A model generated the notes under the pieces. The model was not told the origin of the DNA, made no database searches, and saw nothing but the letters and a program-made list of their open reading frames with translations. 64,000 nt of DNA, from assembly GCF_003605405.2 (NCBI RefSeq), contig NZ_QYTW02000018.1, forward strand, positions 32,672 through 96,671, in the 5' to 3' direction. This stretch comes from Siminovitchia terrae (GTDB lineage: Bacteria > Bacillota > Bacilli > Bacillales > Bacillaceae_C). Both the position numbers and the translations under genes were made by a program. How positions within the stretch are numbered: the first letter of the stretch is position 1; each line of letters begins with the position of its first letter. This document shows, piece after piece, positions 39,593 to 48,606 of this stretch.

Positions 39593-40042
39593 ATGGAAAA
39601 ATTTCAGCTTGATGAATTTTCAGTTGCCATCTTGCCTCCTGCAACAGCTTACCATCCAGTAGATGGAAGAAAATACACATTAATTATGTCGACTGATGAA
39701 ACGAGCAGCCATTTAGCGATAGGCTATAAATATGAAGTGGCTTTGCTTCATTCAGAAAATAAAAGCATGCTTACAGCAGAATGGAAACCGAGACTCGGTG
39801 AATACATTTTGTCTGGGAAGATTCATCCCGGCATCGAACAAAGTGGCGATTCCAACCGCAGCCATCATATACAGCCAGAAGTAGCTAAAGCTGTATCAAT
39901 GATCGTGAAAGCAGACAAAGATTTATACTCACATGTTCCTTGGCTGCTGTATGCACCTATTTATATTGAAACTGAATCCAATATTCATAAATACAAAGCC
40001 ATTCAGTTTTTCGGAATACCAAAGCAGTATTTAATTTTATAA
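39593..40042 (+). CDS. Stay-green family protein
   Basis: 149 residues. The order 'FSVAILPPATAYHPVDGRKYTLIMSTDETSSHLAIG', 'LTAEWKPRLGEYILSGKIH', 'RSHHIQPEVAKAVSMIVKADK' and 'YAPIYIETESNIHKYKAIQFFG' fits the stay-green (SGR) fold, known in plants as Mg-dechelatase of chlorophyll. Bacterial members are widespread in Bacillus and have no proven physiological role. Strong RBS (GGGGAGGGGCCAGT). It is monocistronic, with a terminator at 40051. Confidence 0.75.
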   Translation: MEKFQLDEFSVAILPPATAYHPVDGRKYTLIMSTDETSSHLAIGYKYEVALLHSENKSMLTAEWKPRLGEYILSGKIHPGIEQSGDSNRSHHIQPEVAKAVSMIVKADKDLYSHVPWLLYAPIYIETESNIHKYKAIQFFGIPKQYLIL

Positions 40043-40050
40043 AGATTTCC

Positions 40051-40079
40051 AAGACCTTCGAAGTACCGGAGGTCTTTTA
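40051..40079 (+). terminator. Terminator of the stay-green gene
   Basis: AAGACCTTCG pairs with CCGGAGGTCTT (one bulge), followed by TTTAT. Confidence 0.75.
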
Positions 40080-40213
40080 TTCGTGTCGGCGGTTTTTTGG
40101 TTCCGCTGTCTGATAGACACCGCACTACAACATCATGTAAAATTTCATAACACGATTAAATTGAAGGAGCTTTGCAATTTTCAACAAAAAGAAAAAATAA
40201 GGGAGGGATAGGT

Positions 40214-40744
40214 ATGGAATATATACGTGATTACGCAATGTATATTTCGATATTTGGTATGTTCAGTTTTTGTTGGTTTGGCTGGGCTCAGGAGAATCCT
40301 CGCCCAAACTGGCGCATTTTTCTAGGGATCGCTTCTGGAGTTGCGCTTCTACTGTGTCTTATCGGCGTTTATTTAAGTGTAACCAATTGGCATGCAGCCT
40401 CTGTTTTATCAGAAAATACTAAGTTCAACACCTACTTAATCACTGTCTATATTGAATTCATCATTGCTGGTATTGGGGCAGTTGTCCTAATCAAACGGAA
40501 ACTTAGTAATTATGTCGCGCCCTGGGTCGCTTTTATTGTAGGGATTCATTTTATTGGGCTTAAATCAGTGTTCAATGACAGCAGTCTTTATATTTTAGCG
40601 GGGTTGCTTGTTGCTATCTCCATATTATCATTGTTTATATCTCCAAGGCTTAAGGTCGCAAACAGTGCGATAACAGGGATTGGTGCCGGTATAGTTCTAT
40701 TCGCATTTGCTTTACTCGGTTTAATCCGTTTCTTATCTGTTTAA
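40214..40744 (+). CDS. Unknown integral membrane protein, 176 aa
   Basis: Six hydrophobic segments are visible: about 8-25, 36-58, 74-94, 103-122, 128-146 and 153-173. The first half carries 'FCWFGWAQENPRPNWRIFLG', a short motif worth using for family searches. There are no catalytic motifs and no signal peptide. The start ATG follows GGGAGGGATAGGT. Monocistronic. I do not recognise the family with confidence. Confidence 0.7.
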   Translation: MEYIRDYAMYISIFGMFSFCWFGWAQENPRPNWRIFLGIASGVALLLCLIGVYLSVTNWHAASVLSENTKFNTYLITVYIEFIIAGIGAVVLIKRKLSNYVAPWVAFIVGIHFIGLKSVFNDSSLYILAGLLVAISILSLFISPRLKVANSAITGIGAGIVLFAFALLGLIRFLSV

Positions 40745-41220
40745 GCCTATCGGCAAATAGAGATGGAAATTGATCAAACATTTTCATAAAAAATAAGCTT
40801 AAAACTACTATAAAAAATGGATTCTTTTTGTATATTGCAAAATGTAGGAACTTGGGTAAGCGAAATTCACGGTTCAAATTGAATTGTGAAAGAGATCACG
40901 AATTTGAGAAAAAATCTAAGATACAGATATGGACAAAAACATACGTGATCATAAGAATACGAGAAATAAATTCTAATTTGTTATAAACAGTAAATCAATC
41001 TGTTCGAGAATTGGATTTGAGCACCAGTAATTGTCTTGGAAATAAAACAAGAATTTTTTCTGATCAATCAAGGATCAAACATTAGCTGAGTTAAAGGAAC
41101 CAATACTTGATCCATATACAGTATTTTTTTCGTCATCCATCTCACTATTATAAGTATACTTTTGATATGAGATAAACTCTAGTTTACTTCCTATAATTTA
41201 TATTATGGTGGGGGCGTTGG
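40745..41220. other. No gene seen
   Basis: AT-rich, stops in all frames, no convincing hairpin terminator or coding remnant. It marks the left edge of a small accessory patch that runs to about 44.2 kb. Confidence 0.4.
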
Positions 41221-41224
41221 AATA

Positions 41225-41269
41225 AAAAATGCTGGTTACTCTACCCTATGCTTATAACCAGCATTTTTT
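41225..41269 (-). terminator. Terminator overlapping the end of the 123-aa gene
   Basis: AAAAATGCTGGTTA and TAACCAGCATTTTTT pair; on the minus strand the left arm is the last coding stretch and the T-run follows. The stop codon TAA opens the second arm. Confidence 0.75.
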
Positions 41270-41607
41270 ATCTTCTCTACATCAATAAAGTCTATACTAT
41301 ATTCAATAACATCATTAATAAATAATTTGTTGCTCTTTGCAAATTTTTTCACCGCTTCTAGTAAATCTTTGTCATATGTGGTTTTATACTGGATGCGATC
41401 TTTTGGCCTTGAATCTTTATTAAATGTAATGATTCCGGATGATAAGACGTTTTCTAATCCACTTTCAAGTAAATAGTTAATATGGGTATTTTGCTCATCG
41501 GCTAATCTTTTTAATTGTTCTAATTTCGTTTTACTAATATTTGTTCTGAACTTTACTCTTGATTCATCAGTCATTTGTACTAATTTACCATCTATCAATT
41601 TCCACAT
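41236..41607 (-). CDS. Double ribbon-helix-helix-like protein, 123 aa
   Basis: The best start is the ATG at 41607 (MWKLIDGKLVQMTDESR), six bases from AAGGGTG; an open frame continues upstream to 41748 but it covers endonuclease debris. Two similar halves are seen: 'KFRTNISKTKLEQLKRLADEQNTHINYLLESGL' and 'QYKTTYDKDLLEAVKKFAKSNKLFINDVIEYSI'. Each looks like a beta strand followed by two helices, as in RHH DNA-binding proteins. Relatives are often labelled 'rRNA methyltransferase', which this sequence does not support. Confidence 0.65.
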   Translation of the reverse strand: MWKLIDGKLVQMTDESRVKFRTNISKTKLEQLKRLADEQNTHINYLLESGLENVLSSGIITFNKDSRPKDRIQYKTTYDKDLLEAVKKFAKSNKLFINDVIEYSIDFIDVEKIKNAGYKHRVE

Positions 41608-41677
41608 ATAATCACCCTTATCATTTAATGAATCATTATGTTTTTCCATACGTTCTTTTTTATAATAAATATTACAA

Positions 41678-41940
<263 letters not shown>

Positions 41941-42209
41941 TCAGTCTTCATGCATATTTGCTAAATTGAAAAATGGACGTCAATCTTTGAAAACGAAACT
42001 AAATGGGCCTGAGACTTAGGAGCAAAAAGTAGCCGGATTATATATAAACTAGGACTTTGTTTAATCAAAGTTTGAAATTAAACTAAATGAGTCAGTTTGA
42101 ACTCCCCCCTCATAAGCAATGAAAACACAAGGATTTGATCTCTTCTCTTAGTTACGTAAGCCTCATGATCTTTATTTAGTACAAATCCTTCTTTTTGTTT
42201 CTGTTATAT

Positions 42210-42866
42210 TTAAAATTCTCTTTTCTGATAAAAAGTTAGAGAAATAAAATATGAACAAATCATAATTAAGATCAGTAGAACCATCGATATCATTAATATG
42301 ACAGCATCAGATTTATTACTGAAGAAAGTGATGATATCTTGACTCAACATCAGCTTATTGTTTTTACTTAAATAACTTACCAATCCGGTTCCTCCAAATA
42401 CAAATACGAAGAAAATAATTAAGTTTGCCATTTTCGATTTTAAATAGCCGTACTTAAAAATTAAAGGAAAAGAAATTGAACAAAACATTGTGACAGTAAT
42501 AATTGCACCAATCAACACTGTTAAATCAAAAGAAATAGCAAGTGGAAGATTTAGTAAATTTACAATCAAATAGATGAGGTAAAACCCCAAAGTAGCATAC
42601 GCAGCGTAAATATAAATTGACACGTATTTTGATAAAACAATGGTAGTCCTTTTGATTGGCAGGCTTATAAGAATGATATCACTATTATTCTTATCTTCTA
42701 ATGCACTAGCTCCTAACACTAGTTGATATGTTATAGCTAAGATACCAATCGTTAGTCCAGCAGCTCCAAGATTTGAAAGTGTGAAGGAAAAAAAGATCAT
42801 CAACAGAATAGATAATTTTAGGGCTCTTTTTTGCATCAAAATATCCTTTTTAATAAGATGATACAT
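42210..42866 (-). CDS. ABC-2 type transporter permease
   Basis: 218 residues with six predicted membrane helices, in the layout of ABC-2 permeases (ABC2_membrane_5-like: 'LLMIFFSFTLSNLGAAGLTIGIL' and 'ALEDKNNSDIILISLPIKRTTIV'). It forms the membrane part for the ATPase upstream; the transported compound is unknown. The start ATG at 42866 (AAAGGAGTGACCATC) lies inside the end of the ATPase gene. Confidence 0.85.
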   Translation of the reverse strand: MYHLIKKDILMQKRALKLSILLMIFFSFTLSNLGAAGLTIGILAITYQLVLGASALEDKNNSDIILISLPIKRTTIVLSKYVSIYIYAAYATLGFYLIYLIVNLLNLPLAISFDLTVLIGAIITVTMFCSISFPLIFKYGYLKSKMANLIIFFVFVFGGTGLVSYLSKNNKLMLSQDIITFFSNKSDAVILMISMVLLILIMICSYFISLTFYQKREF

Positions 42867-43728
42867 GATGGTCACTCCTTTTTGTATAAAATATCATAAT
42901 ATCTTCTAGTTTCGGTTTCTCGATCATTACGGAATCACCAAATTGTTTGATTACTTCTTTTTTATTTTTACATAATGCTTCAAATCCAAAATCATTTTGT
43001 TTTAGACCAATAATGTTTCCTTGATTAGCGATATTTAATTGTTCTTTGCTCCCCTTTACGATACAGTGTTCCTCTAAAAGCTCATCCTTTGTTTTACTCA
43101 GTATAATTTGACCATTGTGAATTAATGTTATATAATCTGCAATTTTGTCTAAGTCAGAAGTAATATGGGTAGAAAAGAAGATGGATTTGTTTTCATCTTG
43201 TAATAATGATTGCATGATATCCAATAGTTCAGATCTTATAAGTGGGTCTAATCCTGAAGTCGGTTCGTCCATTATGAGCAGATCGGCATGATGTGAAAGC
43301 GCAATGGCTAAAGAGAACTTCATCTTCATTCCTTTTGACAAATGCTTAATTTCCTTATTTAAAGGCAATTCAAAGTCTTTGGCGTATCTTGTAAAAATTT
43401 TCTCATCCCATCTAGTGTAAAACGGACTTATGACATCTTTCATTTCTTTTACTGTTAATTCTTCGTAAAAGTGATTTTCATCATAAACGAAACCAATTTT
43501 TTCCTTTATTGTTAAATTATTTTCTTCATTGTCTAAACCAAAAATATTTATTATTCCACTATCTTTTTTTATTAAATTCATGATTAGCTTGATGGTAGTG
43601 CTTTTTCCAGAACCATTAGGTCCAATGAACCCCATTATGTACCCTTTTTCAAGAGTGATATTAATCCCTTTTAAAGAAAAATCCTTGTAGTTTTTTGATA
43701 AATTTTTGATCTCCAAAATTTTACTCAT
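42850..43728 (-). CDS. ABC transporter ATP-binding protein
   Basis: About 292 residues. Walker A is GPNGSGKST, the signature reads HLSKGMKMK, and Walker B is LLIMDEPTSGLDP, with the H-loop in FFSTHITSDLDK. The GntR - ATPase - permease order is that of YtrA-YtrB type operons, often induced by cell-wall antibiotics. The ATG at 43728 is five bases after the gntR stop and follows AGGGGTG. Confidence 0.92.
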   Translation of the reverse strand: MSKILEIKNLSKNYKDFSLKGINITLEKGYIMGFIGPNGSGKSTTIKLIMNLIKKDSGIINIFGLDNEENNLTIKEKIGFVYDENHFYEELTVKEMKDVISPFYTRWDEKIFTRYAKDFELPLNKEIKHLSKGMKMKFSLAIALSHHADLLIMDEPTSGLDPLIRSELLDIMQSLLQDENKSIFFSTHITSDLDKIADYITLIHNGQIILSKTKDELLEEHCIVKGSKEQLNIANQGNIIGLKQNDFGFEALCKNKKEVIKQFGDSVMIEKPKLEDIMIFYTKRSDHHVSSY

Positions 43729-43733
43729 TCTTA

Positions 43734-44105
43734 TCACCCCTCGTATATTATTTTTATTATCTCTTGCAGTTCTTCCAAAGTAAGGCCAACCAATTTCGCT
43801 GAATCGACTGCTTCTGTCATTATTTCTTCAATCATTTTTATTTTTGTTTCACGAAACAATTCTTTGTTGATTGTTGCGACATATGAACCTTTTCCCGCGA
43901 CGGTAACGATAAACCCTTCTTTTTCTAATTCGTCATAGGCTCTTTTAGTTGTAATCACACTTATTTTTAGTCCCTTTGCCAGATTCCTAATGGATGGGAG
44001 TGATTGTGATTCTACCAATTCTCCCTTTACGATTTGTTCTTTTACTTGATTTGCTAACTGTAAGTAAATTGGTTCATCTGAAGAATTTGAAATAATAATA
44101 TCCAC
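43734..44105 (-). CDS. GntR family regulator (YtrA subfamily)
   Basis: 123 residues. The winged helix-turn-helix covers about 10-75: 'PIYLQLANQVKEQIVKGELV', 'LPSIRNLAKGLKISVITTKRAYDELEKEGFI'. The C-terminal tail is too short for a ligand domain, as in the YtrA subfamily. It likely represses its own operon by binding the inverted repeat at 44127-44161. The start is a GTG after AGAGGAATG. The ABC genes follow directly. Confidence 0.92.
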   Translation of the reverse strand: MDIIISNSSDEPIYLQLANQVKEQIVKGELVESQSLPSIRNLAKGLKISVITTKRAYDELEKEGFIVTVAGKGSYVATINKELFRETKIKMIEEIMTEAVDSAKLVGLTLEELQEIIKIIYEG

Positions 44106-44126
44106 TAAATAACATTCCTCTATTCG

Positions 44127-44161
44127 TTATAACTGAATATAAACAGTATATACAGTTATAA
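44127..44161 (-). promoter_or_regulatory. Candidate GntR operator
   Basis: TTATAACTG and CAGTTATAA are exact reverse complements 17 bases apart, just upstream of the gntR start. An inner pair (AAACAGTATATACAGTT) adds dyad symmetry. Confidence 0.6.
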
Positions 44162-44412
44162 CACTTGTGTCAATCCTCTGCAAAGAGAAACTTCGAGTTT
44201 ATCGGCAAATGTGCAGGAAGCTTCATTTTGCACAGGCACTCGTCTTTTTCTGCTAAGAGCTAAATAATTCCAGGTACTTTTCACACACCCTTTATATACC
44301 AACTGCGCCTCATTTCCATTTCTTTTGTCTACATTATAGAATAGAGTTATCGAATCATTTTGTATCGGCTAAAATCATGGAAATCTTTGAAACAATGTTA
44401 GGAGGTTCCTGT

Positions 44413-45534
44413 TTGAAGTTTTTTAGAACGTTGTTTATATTTTTGCTAATTGCAGGCTTCATTTTATATAAACAGGGAAATGAGCATGTTGTGGCGTCTG
44501 TTCAATCTGTTATCAATTATGTCCAAACATCCGTTGAGCAGATAAAAGAGGAGCCTGAAGTTGCTAATACCTTTGCTCAAATAAAAGATCGTCTTCAATC
44601 CTTAAAAAAAGAAATTAAGGGCATAGAGAATCGTGATCAACAAGAGCAAGTGGAAACACCTTCGTTAAAAGCACCTGAGGAACAAACGTTTTCAGTGCAC
44701 AATATCGAAATTGGCGATACAAAGGCTGAGGTTGAAAAACAGGTGGGGAAAGAAAATCGTGCATCCTACAATGAATATGGAGTCAAATGGTACACCTACC
44801 ATGAAAATTATCATAATTTTTTCATGGCTGCATATGATGAACAGGGAAAAGTTGCCGGGTTATATACAAACCAGGACTTGGTCTCATCAAAGCTCGACAT
44901 CAAACTAAATGACTCAAAAGAGTCTGTTGTTCAAAAGCTCGGAGAGCCTGTAAAAGGGATCAGAAAAGGCTTTGTCACGTACCAAGTCCAAAATAATGGC
45001 GAATATAACATCTATGAACAGGACAATGGCTATGTGACAGTGTTTTTTGATCAGCATAAAAATGATACAGTGACAGCTTTACAAATCATCAGCAATAGCC
45101 TTGAACAAGAGAGGAAAGATTTCTTTGCTCCGGGGACTCAGGAATTAAAGAGTGGTTTCGAGTATCAATTATTCGATCTCACCAATGCGGTAAGAGTGAA
45201 ACACGGCCTCACGGCTTTATCCTGGGATGATCACGTAAAGATGACTGCACGCGGACATAGTACGGATATGGCTGATAAAAATTACTTCAATCATGAGAAT
45301 TTAGAAGGTCTTTCCCCTTTCGATCGATTGGATCAGGACAGCATCTCATATTTGGCGGCTGGGGAAAACATTGCAACCGGACAGGTAAGCAGTATTTTTG
45401 CTCATGAAGGTTTAATGAATTCTATGGGGCATCGGAAAAACATTTTGAGCCCGGACTATACTGCCTTAGGAGTTGGTGTCGCCTTTGATTCTGATTCCAG
45501 GCCCTTCTATACAGAAAACTTCATTGGAAAATAA
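44413..45534 (+). CDS. Secreted CAP-domain protein (YlbC-like)
   Basis: 373 residues. A membrane anchor or signal at about 5-22 is followed by a charged linker, a CAP-associated N-terminal domain (about 90-225, 'IEIGDTKAEVEKQVGKENR' and 'IKLNDSKESVVQKLGEPVKG') and a C-terminal CAP domain (about 240-373: 'LFDLTNAVRVKHGLTALSWD', 'GHSTDMADKNYFNH', 'AGENIATGQ', 'GHRKNILSPDYTALGVGVA'). The likely start is a TTG at 44413, seven bases after AGGAGG. Relatives include B. subtilis YlbC and YkwD; function is unknown. Confidence 0.88.
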   Translation: MKFFRTLFIFLLIAGFILYKQGNEHVVASVQSVINYVQTSVEQIKEEPEVANTFAQIKDRLQSLKKEIKGIENRDQQEQVETPSLKAPEEQTFSVHNIEIGDTKAEVEKQVGKENRASYNEYGVKWYTYHENYHNFFMAAYDEQGKVAGLYTNQDLVSSKLDIKLNDSKESVVQKLGEPVKGIRKGFVTYQVQNNGEYNIYEQDNGYVTVFFDQHKNDTVTALQIISNSLEQERKDFFAPGTQELKSGFEYQLFDLTNAVRVKHGLTALSWDDHVKMTARGHSTDMADKNYFNHENLEGLSPFDRLDQDSISYLAAGENIATGQVSSIFAHEGLMNSMGHRKNILSPDYTALGVGVAFDSDSRPFYTENFIGK

Positions 45535-45536
45535 TA

Positions 45537-45580
45537 AAATACCCTATATTCAGCTCTAAACAGCTGGATATAGGGTATTT
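45537..45580. terminator. Bidirectional terminator
   Basis: AAATACCCTATATTCAGCT and AGCTGGATATAGGGTATTT pair with one mismatch. It serves the CAP gene and the convergent 165-residue gene. Confidence 0.88.
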
Positions 45581-45585
45581 GTTCC

Positions 45586-46083
45586 TTATTTAAAGATTGC
45601 TTTAATGACCTCGTCTTGGGACATATCACTATCCACTTCATAGGAGCCCGGACGCAACTTATTTTCCACTTTTTTCTTCTCAACAGCTTTTGAAAATTTA
45701 AATGCATCATCAACGATTTTGGACTTCACAAGCATTTTGCCCACATCGATACTAGTCATTCCGTCCGTTACATTAATCACTACACGGTAAACGACTTCTT
45801 TCTTGTCTTTTTCTTTTGCAGATTTTTCTTCTTTTTCTGCAATTACTTTTGCTTCTTTTAGGTTTTTCTTATACTCTTCAGCCGTCTGTACAATATAGCC
45901 GGAGGACTCCAGGTCTGTGATCATTTCTGATTCAGATGGCTTGCTTTCTTTAATTTCCACTTTTTCTGTTGTTTTTACAGGAGCTTTTGAAGCTTCGCCT
46001 CTTACTGAAAAATAGGCAGCACTGGAAACGGTGGTGGCCAGAAGAACTCCGGCCGCAAAGCTGGCCAAAGGATTAAATTTCAT
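45586..46083 (-). CDS. Anchored protein with MltG-like LysM domain
   Basis: 165 residues. N-terminal membrane anchor (about 7-28), a Lys/Glu-rich coiled linker (about 30-95), and a C-terminal domain 'RVVINVTDGMTSIDVGKMLV', 'AFKFSKAVEKKKVENKLRPGSYEV', 'DMSQDEVIKAIF'. This last part matches the small LysM-like domain found in MltG (YceG) endolytic transglycosylases, but the catalytic domain is absent. A wall-binding or regulatory role is inferred. It overlaps the upstream gene by 11 bases. Confidence 0.65.
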   Translation of the reverse strand: MKFNPLASFAAGVLLATTVSSAAYFSVRGEASKAPVKTTEKVEIKESKPSESEMITDLESSGYIVQTAEEYKKNLKEAKVIAEKEEKSAKEKDKKEVVYRVVINVTDGMTSIDVGKMLVKSKIVDDAFKFSKAVEKKKVENKLRPGSYEVDSDMSQDEVIKAIFK

Positions 46084-46453
46084 TTGTAACCTTGCTCCTT
46101 TCGTTCTTCTCGGTTATGTAAGGAGCTATAATTTGCCTGATCTCATTTTCTGATACCTTTTTTTGACCCGCTATGTTTTCAATTGAATATTTCCGATTGT
46201 ACAAATCCAACACTTCGCGCCTGAAAATTCTTTCCTCAGCGGAAATCGGAAGGTTAGATTCATTCGTGATAATTTCTATATCAAGTTCCATTTTTCGAAT
46301 TGAATCTTTAATATCTTTTATCTCATTCATAGTGGATACATGAATCATATCAATCTCTTTCAATTCTTCTTTGGTGGCCTTGCGTCCTTTAATCCCCGAC
46401 ATGATAAGCAATAAGGCAGAGACAGCAAACAAGCCCCCCAATGTCCATTCCAT
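46073..46453 (-). CDS. Anchored coiled-coil protein with HTH-like end
   Basis: About 126 residues: a membrane helix at about 4-20, a coiled coil at about 25-65, and a C-terminal part 'LDLYNRKYSIENIAGQKKVS' followed by 'ENEIRQIIAPYI', which resembles a helix-turn-helix of the 'which-step-next' type. It is cytoplasm-facing after one membrane pass. Start ATG at 46453, with a TTG one codon before. Translationally coupled to the next gene, so the two probably work together at the membrane. The family is unknown to me. Confidence 0.6.
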   Translation of the reverse strand: MEWTLGGLFAVSALLLIMSGIKGRKATKEELKEIDMIHVSTMNEIKDIKDSIRKMELDIEIITNESNLPISAEERIFRREVLDLYNRKYSIENIAGQKKVSENEIRQIIAPYITEKNERSKVTNEI

Positions 46454-46611
46454 CAAAATAGGGTCTCCTCTCCGTGTTTAATTTGTTCCAACTATTAATT
46501 ATACATCCATAGATTCAAATTTTCGACTAGATTATGATAAATATGACCAAAGTAGGGTATGATTTACAAATTTCATCCAGATGGAATATCCACATTGAAA
46601 AACCTCCGCTT

Positions 46612-46656
46612 AAAAATGCAGAAACCCTTATCCTCATTAAGGGTTTCTGCATTTTT
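46612..46656. terminator. Bidirectional terminator
   Basis: AAAAATGCAGAAACCCTTA and TAAGGGTTTCTGCATTTTT are exact reverse complements. It separates the sat homologue from the envelope pair. Confidence 0.9.
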
Positions 46657-46719
46657 GTATATTAGGACTTTTTTAGTGGTCCTTTAAATGCGAAGGCGTT
46701 TTCAACTTCATTTGGTATT

Positions 46720-48453
46720 TTATTTTTCTTCAGGTTCATCACTACCGCGATAACGGTTATATGGCAGCGGATTCCATACACGGTATTCAATCTTATCAGC
46801 ACGCAGCTCAGGAGGAATATCCTCAAGAATTTTTTGAGCGACTTCAAGCTCTCGCTGAGATTCTTCTTTGTCCTGATATAAAAATTCGTCAGATGCTGTT
46901 TCAGGAGCCTGCTTCACCTTTTCTTCCAAATCTTCTACAACCATTTCCTGCTGTTGACGCAAGGCTTCTCGGGCTTCTGTAACCCATTGTCTCTGAATAT
47001 CACGATTCGCATCACCGATATACGTATACTCTTCATAGATGTCCTGATAAATTCGATCTGCGTTCAAGCGAACATCCATTGTCGCTGCTTCCAAATCGCG
47101 CATAGTCAGCTCCTCTGTTGTGAGGTTCTCACGACGGTATGTTCCACCGAGGCGTGTAGCTTCCAAATAGAATGGGAACATGCTTTTAATTGTTTTACCC
47201 ACTGGAGAGATAGATCTTTGATCCTCGTCCAAGCCTTTAGGCTGTATTCCCTGCATAGCAATCCGGCTTGATTCAGGGCGAACTACTTCTTTTGGCGGCA
47301 TAACGCCGTGACGAAGCATTTCTCTGATACCGGTTCCAGATATTTTCAGTCGGAAACGATCATCATGGGAACAAGTTTTCTCAGTCGCATGATTTGAGCA
47401 ACGAGTACAATAGAAGACTTCATGGTACAACTGAATATTAATACCTAATTCTTCCGGAGAAAACTGATCGAAAATCGAGTGGCTCGCGTATTTATCATAA
47501 TAATCACCGACTCCGGCATGATCACGGCCGATGAGTGCATGCGTACAACCGAAGTTTTTCATAATTAATGCATGTAAGACAGTTTCGCGCGGTCCGGCAA
47601 AAATATACGTAACCCTTAGTGGAGCAAGTGAGACTCGCTCTTTTGGATAATAAGTATCTAAAACGCTGCGGTAAGATAGCATACGAAACTCATTTCTCGT
47701 ATATTCCCGTTTGGCCATTTCTACTAACGGCTGCACTAACAAACCATCAACTGTCTCTAAGGCATTCTTGTGAATATATTCATGTCCTCTATGAAGCGGG
47801 TTTGCACCAGTAATGAATCCGCCTACCGAACGAAATTTCTTTTCCTCATAAAAAATTCTCCAAGTATCTTTTGGCTCCAAGCGAATTTTTTCAAACGGTC
47901 CCCAATCTACCCTGCGTAAAAGTGTAATGGGTCCCCCTAATGCTACGTCCCCCATTCTGCGGAAAATCGAATCTACACCCGGGTGGTTGCGATCCGTTGT
48001 TCCGAACAATTGGGCAGCCCGCTCTTCTTTGTTATAAGAGAAAAGATCTTCTATTTTCAAGATGGCCACTGGCTCTTTTGTTTCATCGGCTAATGCTACT
48101 TCATCGCCAACGGAGAGAGATGCGACAACTTCTTTATTTCTGTTTCCAATCGGTGCAAAGCTGAGCGGAACCGGCCAGACCACCCCGTTTTTCAATCGAC
48201 CTTCATAGAGTACTGACTTATAGTCTGCCTCATTCATAAAACCTTCATTGGGCGATAGAACTCCGGTAGCGATCATTTCAAGGGTGATGACAGCTTCCAA
48301 ATCAACCATAATGGTGGGTAGCTCCTTGGCCCTGATCAGTTCTTCCTCCCGCTCTTTGCCTCTCAACACTCTGTCTACCAGCTTTCCGCCATGTGGCTGC
48401 TGCGGATAATTGGTAAAGCTATCGGTTTTCGCGACTGCAATTTTTTGATCCAT
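46720..48453 (-). CDS. ATP sulfurylase homologue with altered substrate motif and C-terminal extension
   Basis: 577 residues. A PUA-like N-terminal domain (about 20-180) and an ATP-sulfurylase catalytic domain (about 185-400) are clear: 'NPLHRGHEY' (HxGH, 221-224), 'GRDHAGVGDYYDKYA' (309-323) and the zinc-type cysteines Cys349, Cys352 and Cys361. The sulfate-binding Q-T-R-N-P motif reads TGANP, so Gln and Arg are both lost. Residues about 402-577 form an extension with a coiled coil (about 485-550), unlike APS kinase. No cysC, cysH or aprAB lies near. Strong RBS (GGGAGG). Sulfate activation should not be assumed. Confidence 0.85.
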   Translation of the reverse strand: MDQKIAVAKTDSFTNYPQQPHGGKLVDRVLRGKEREEELIRAKELPTIMVDLEAVITLEMIATGVLSPNEGFMNEADYKSVLYEGRLKNGVVWPVPLSFAPIGNRNKEVVASLSVGDEVALADETKEPVAILKIEDLFSYNKEERAAQLFGTTDRNHPGVDSIFRRMGDVALGGPITLLRRVDWGPFEKIRLEPKDTWRIFYEEKKFRSVGGFITGANPLHRGHEYIHKNALETVDGLLVQPLVEMAKREYTRNEFRMLSYRSVLDTYYPKERVSLAPLRVTYIFAGPRETVLHALIMKNFGCTHALIGRDHAGVGDYYDKYASHSIFDQFSPEELGINIQLYHEVFYCTRCSNHATEKTCSHDDRFRLKISGTGIREMLRHGVMPPKEVVRPESSRIAMQGIQPKGLDEDQRSISPVGKTIKSMFPFYLEATRLGGTYRRENLTTEELTMRDLEAATMDVRLNADRIYQDIYEEYTYIGDANRDIQRQWVTEAREALRQQQEMVVEDLEEKVKQAPETASDEFLYQDKEESQRELEVAQKILEDIPPELRADKIEYRVWNPLPYNRYRGSDEPEEK

Positions 48454-48592
48454 GCTCTTTTTCCTCCCATTTCTTCTTCTAGCATCTTTCTACAATGGTG
48501 TAGCATTTTCCCCAATCGACCATTCAATCTATTATTTTATGAAATTTCAATTCATTGAATTAAGCACTATGCAAATAATGCTCCCAAATGGT

Positions 48593-48606
48593 TGTAAACG
48601 CTTATA
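48593..48606 (-). promoter_or_regulatory. Candidate cre (CcpA) site
   Basis: TGTAAACGCTTATA, 140 bases upstream of the sat homologue, fits the cre core TGWAANCGNTNWCA except at the last C. Confidence 0.4.

Noticed and set aside
46720..48453. Bifunctional ATP sulfurylase / APS kinase
   Set aside because: The C-terminal extension has no P-loop (GxxGxGKS) and no kinase motif.
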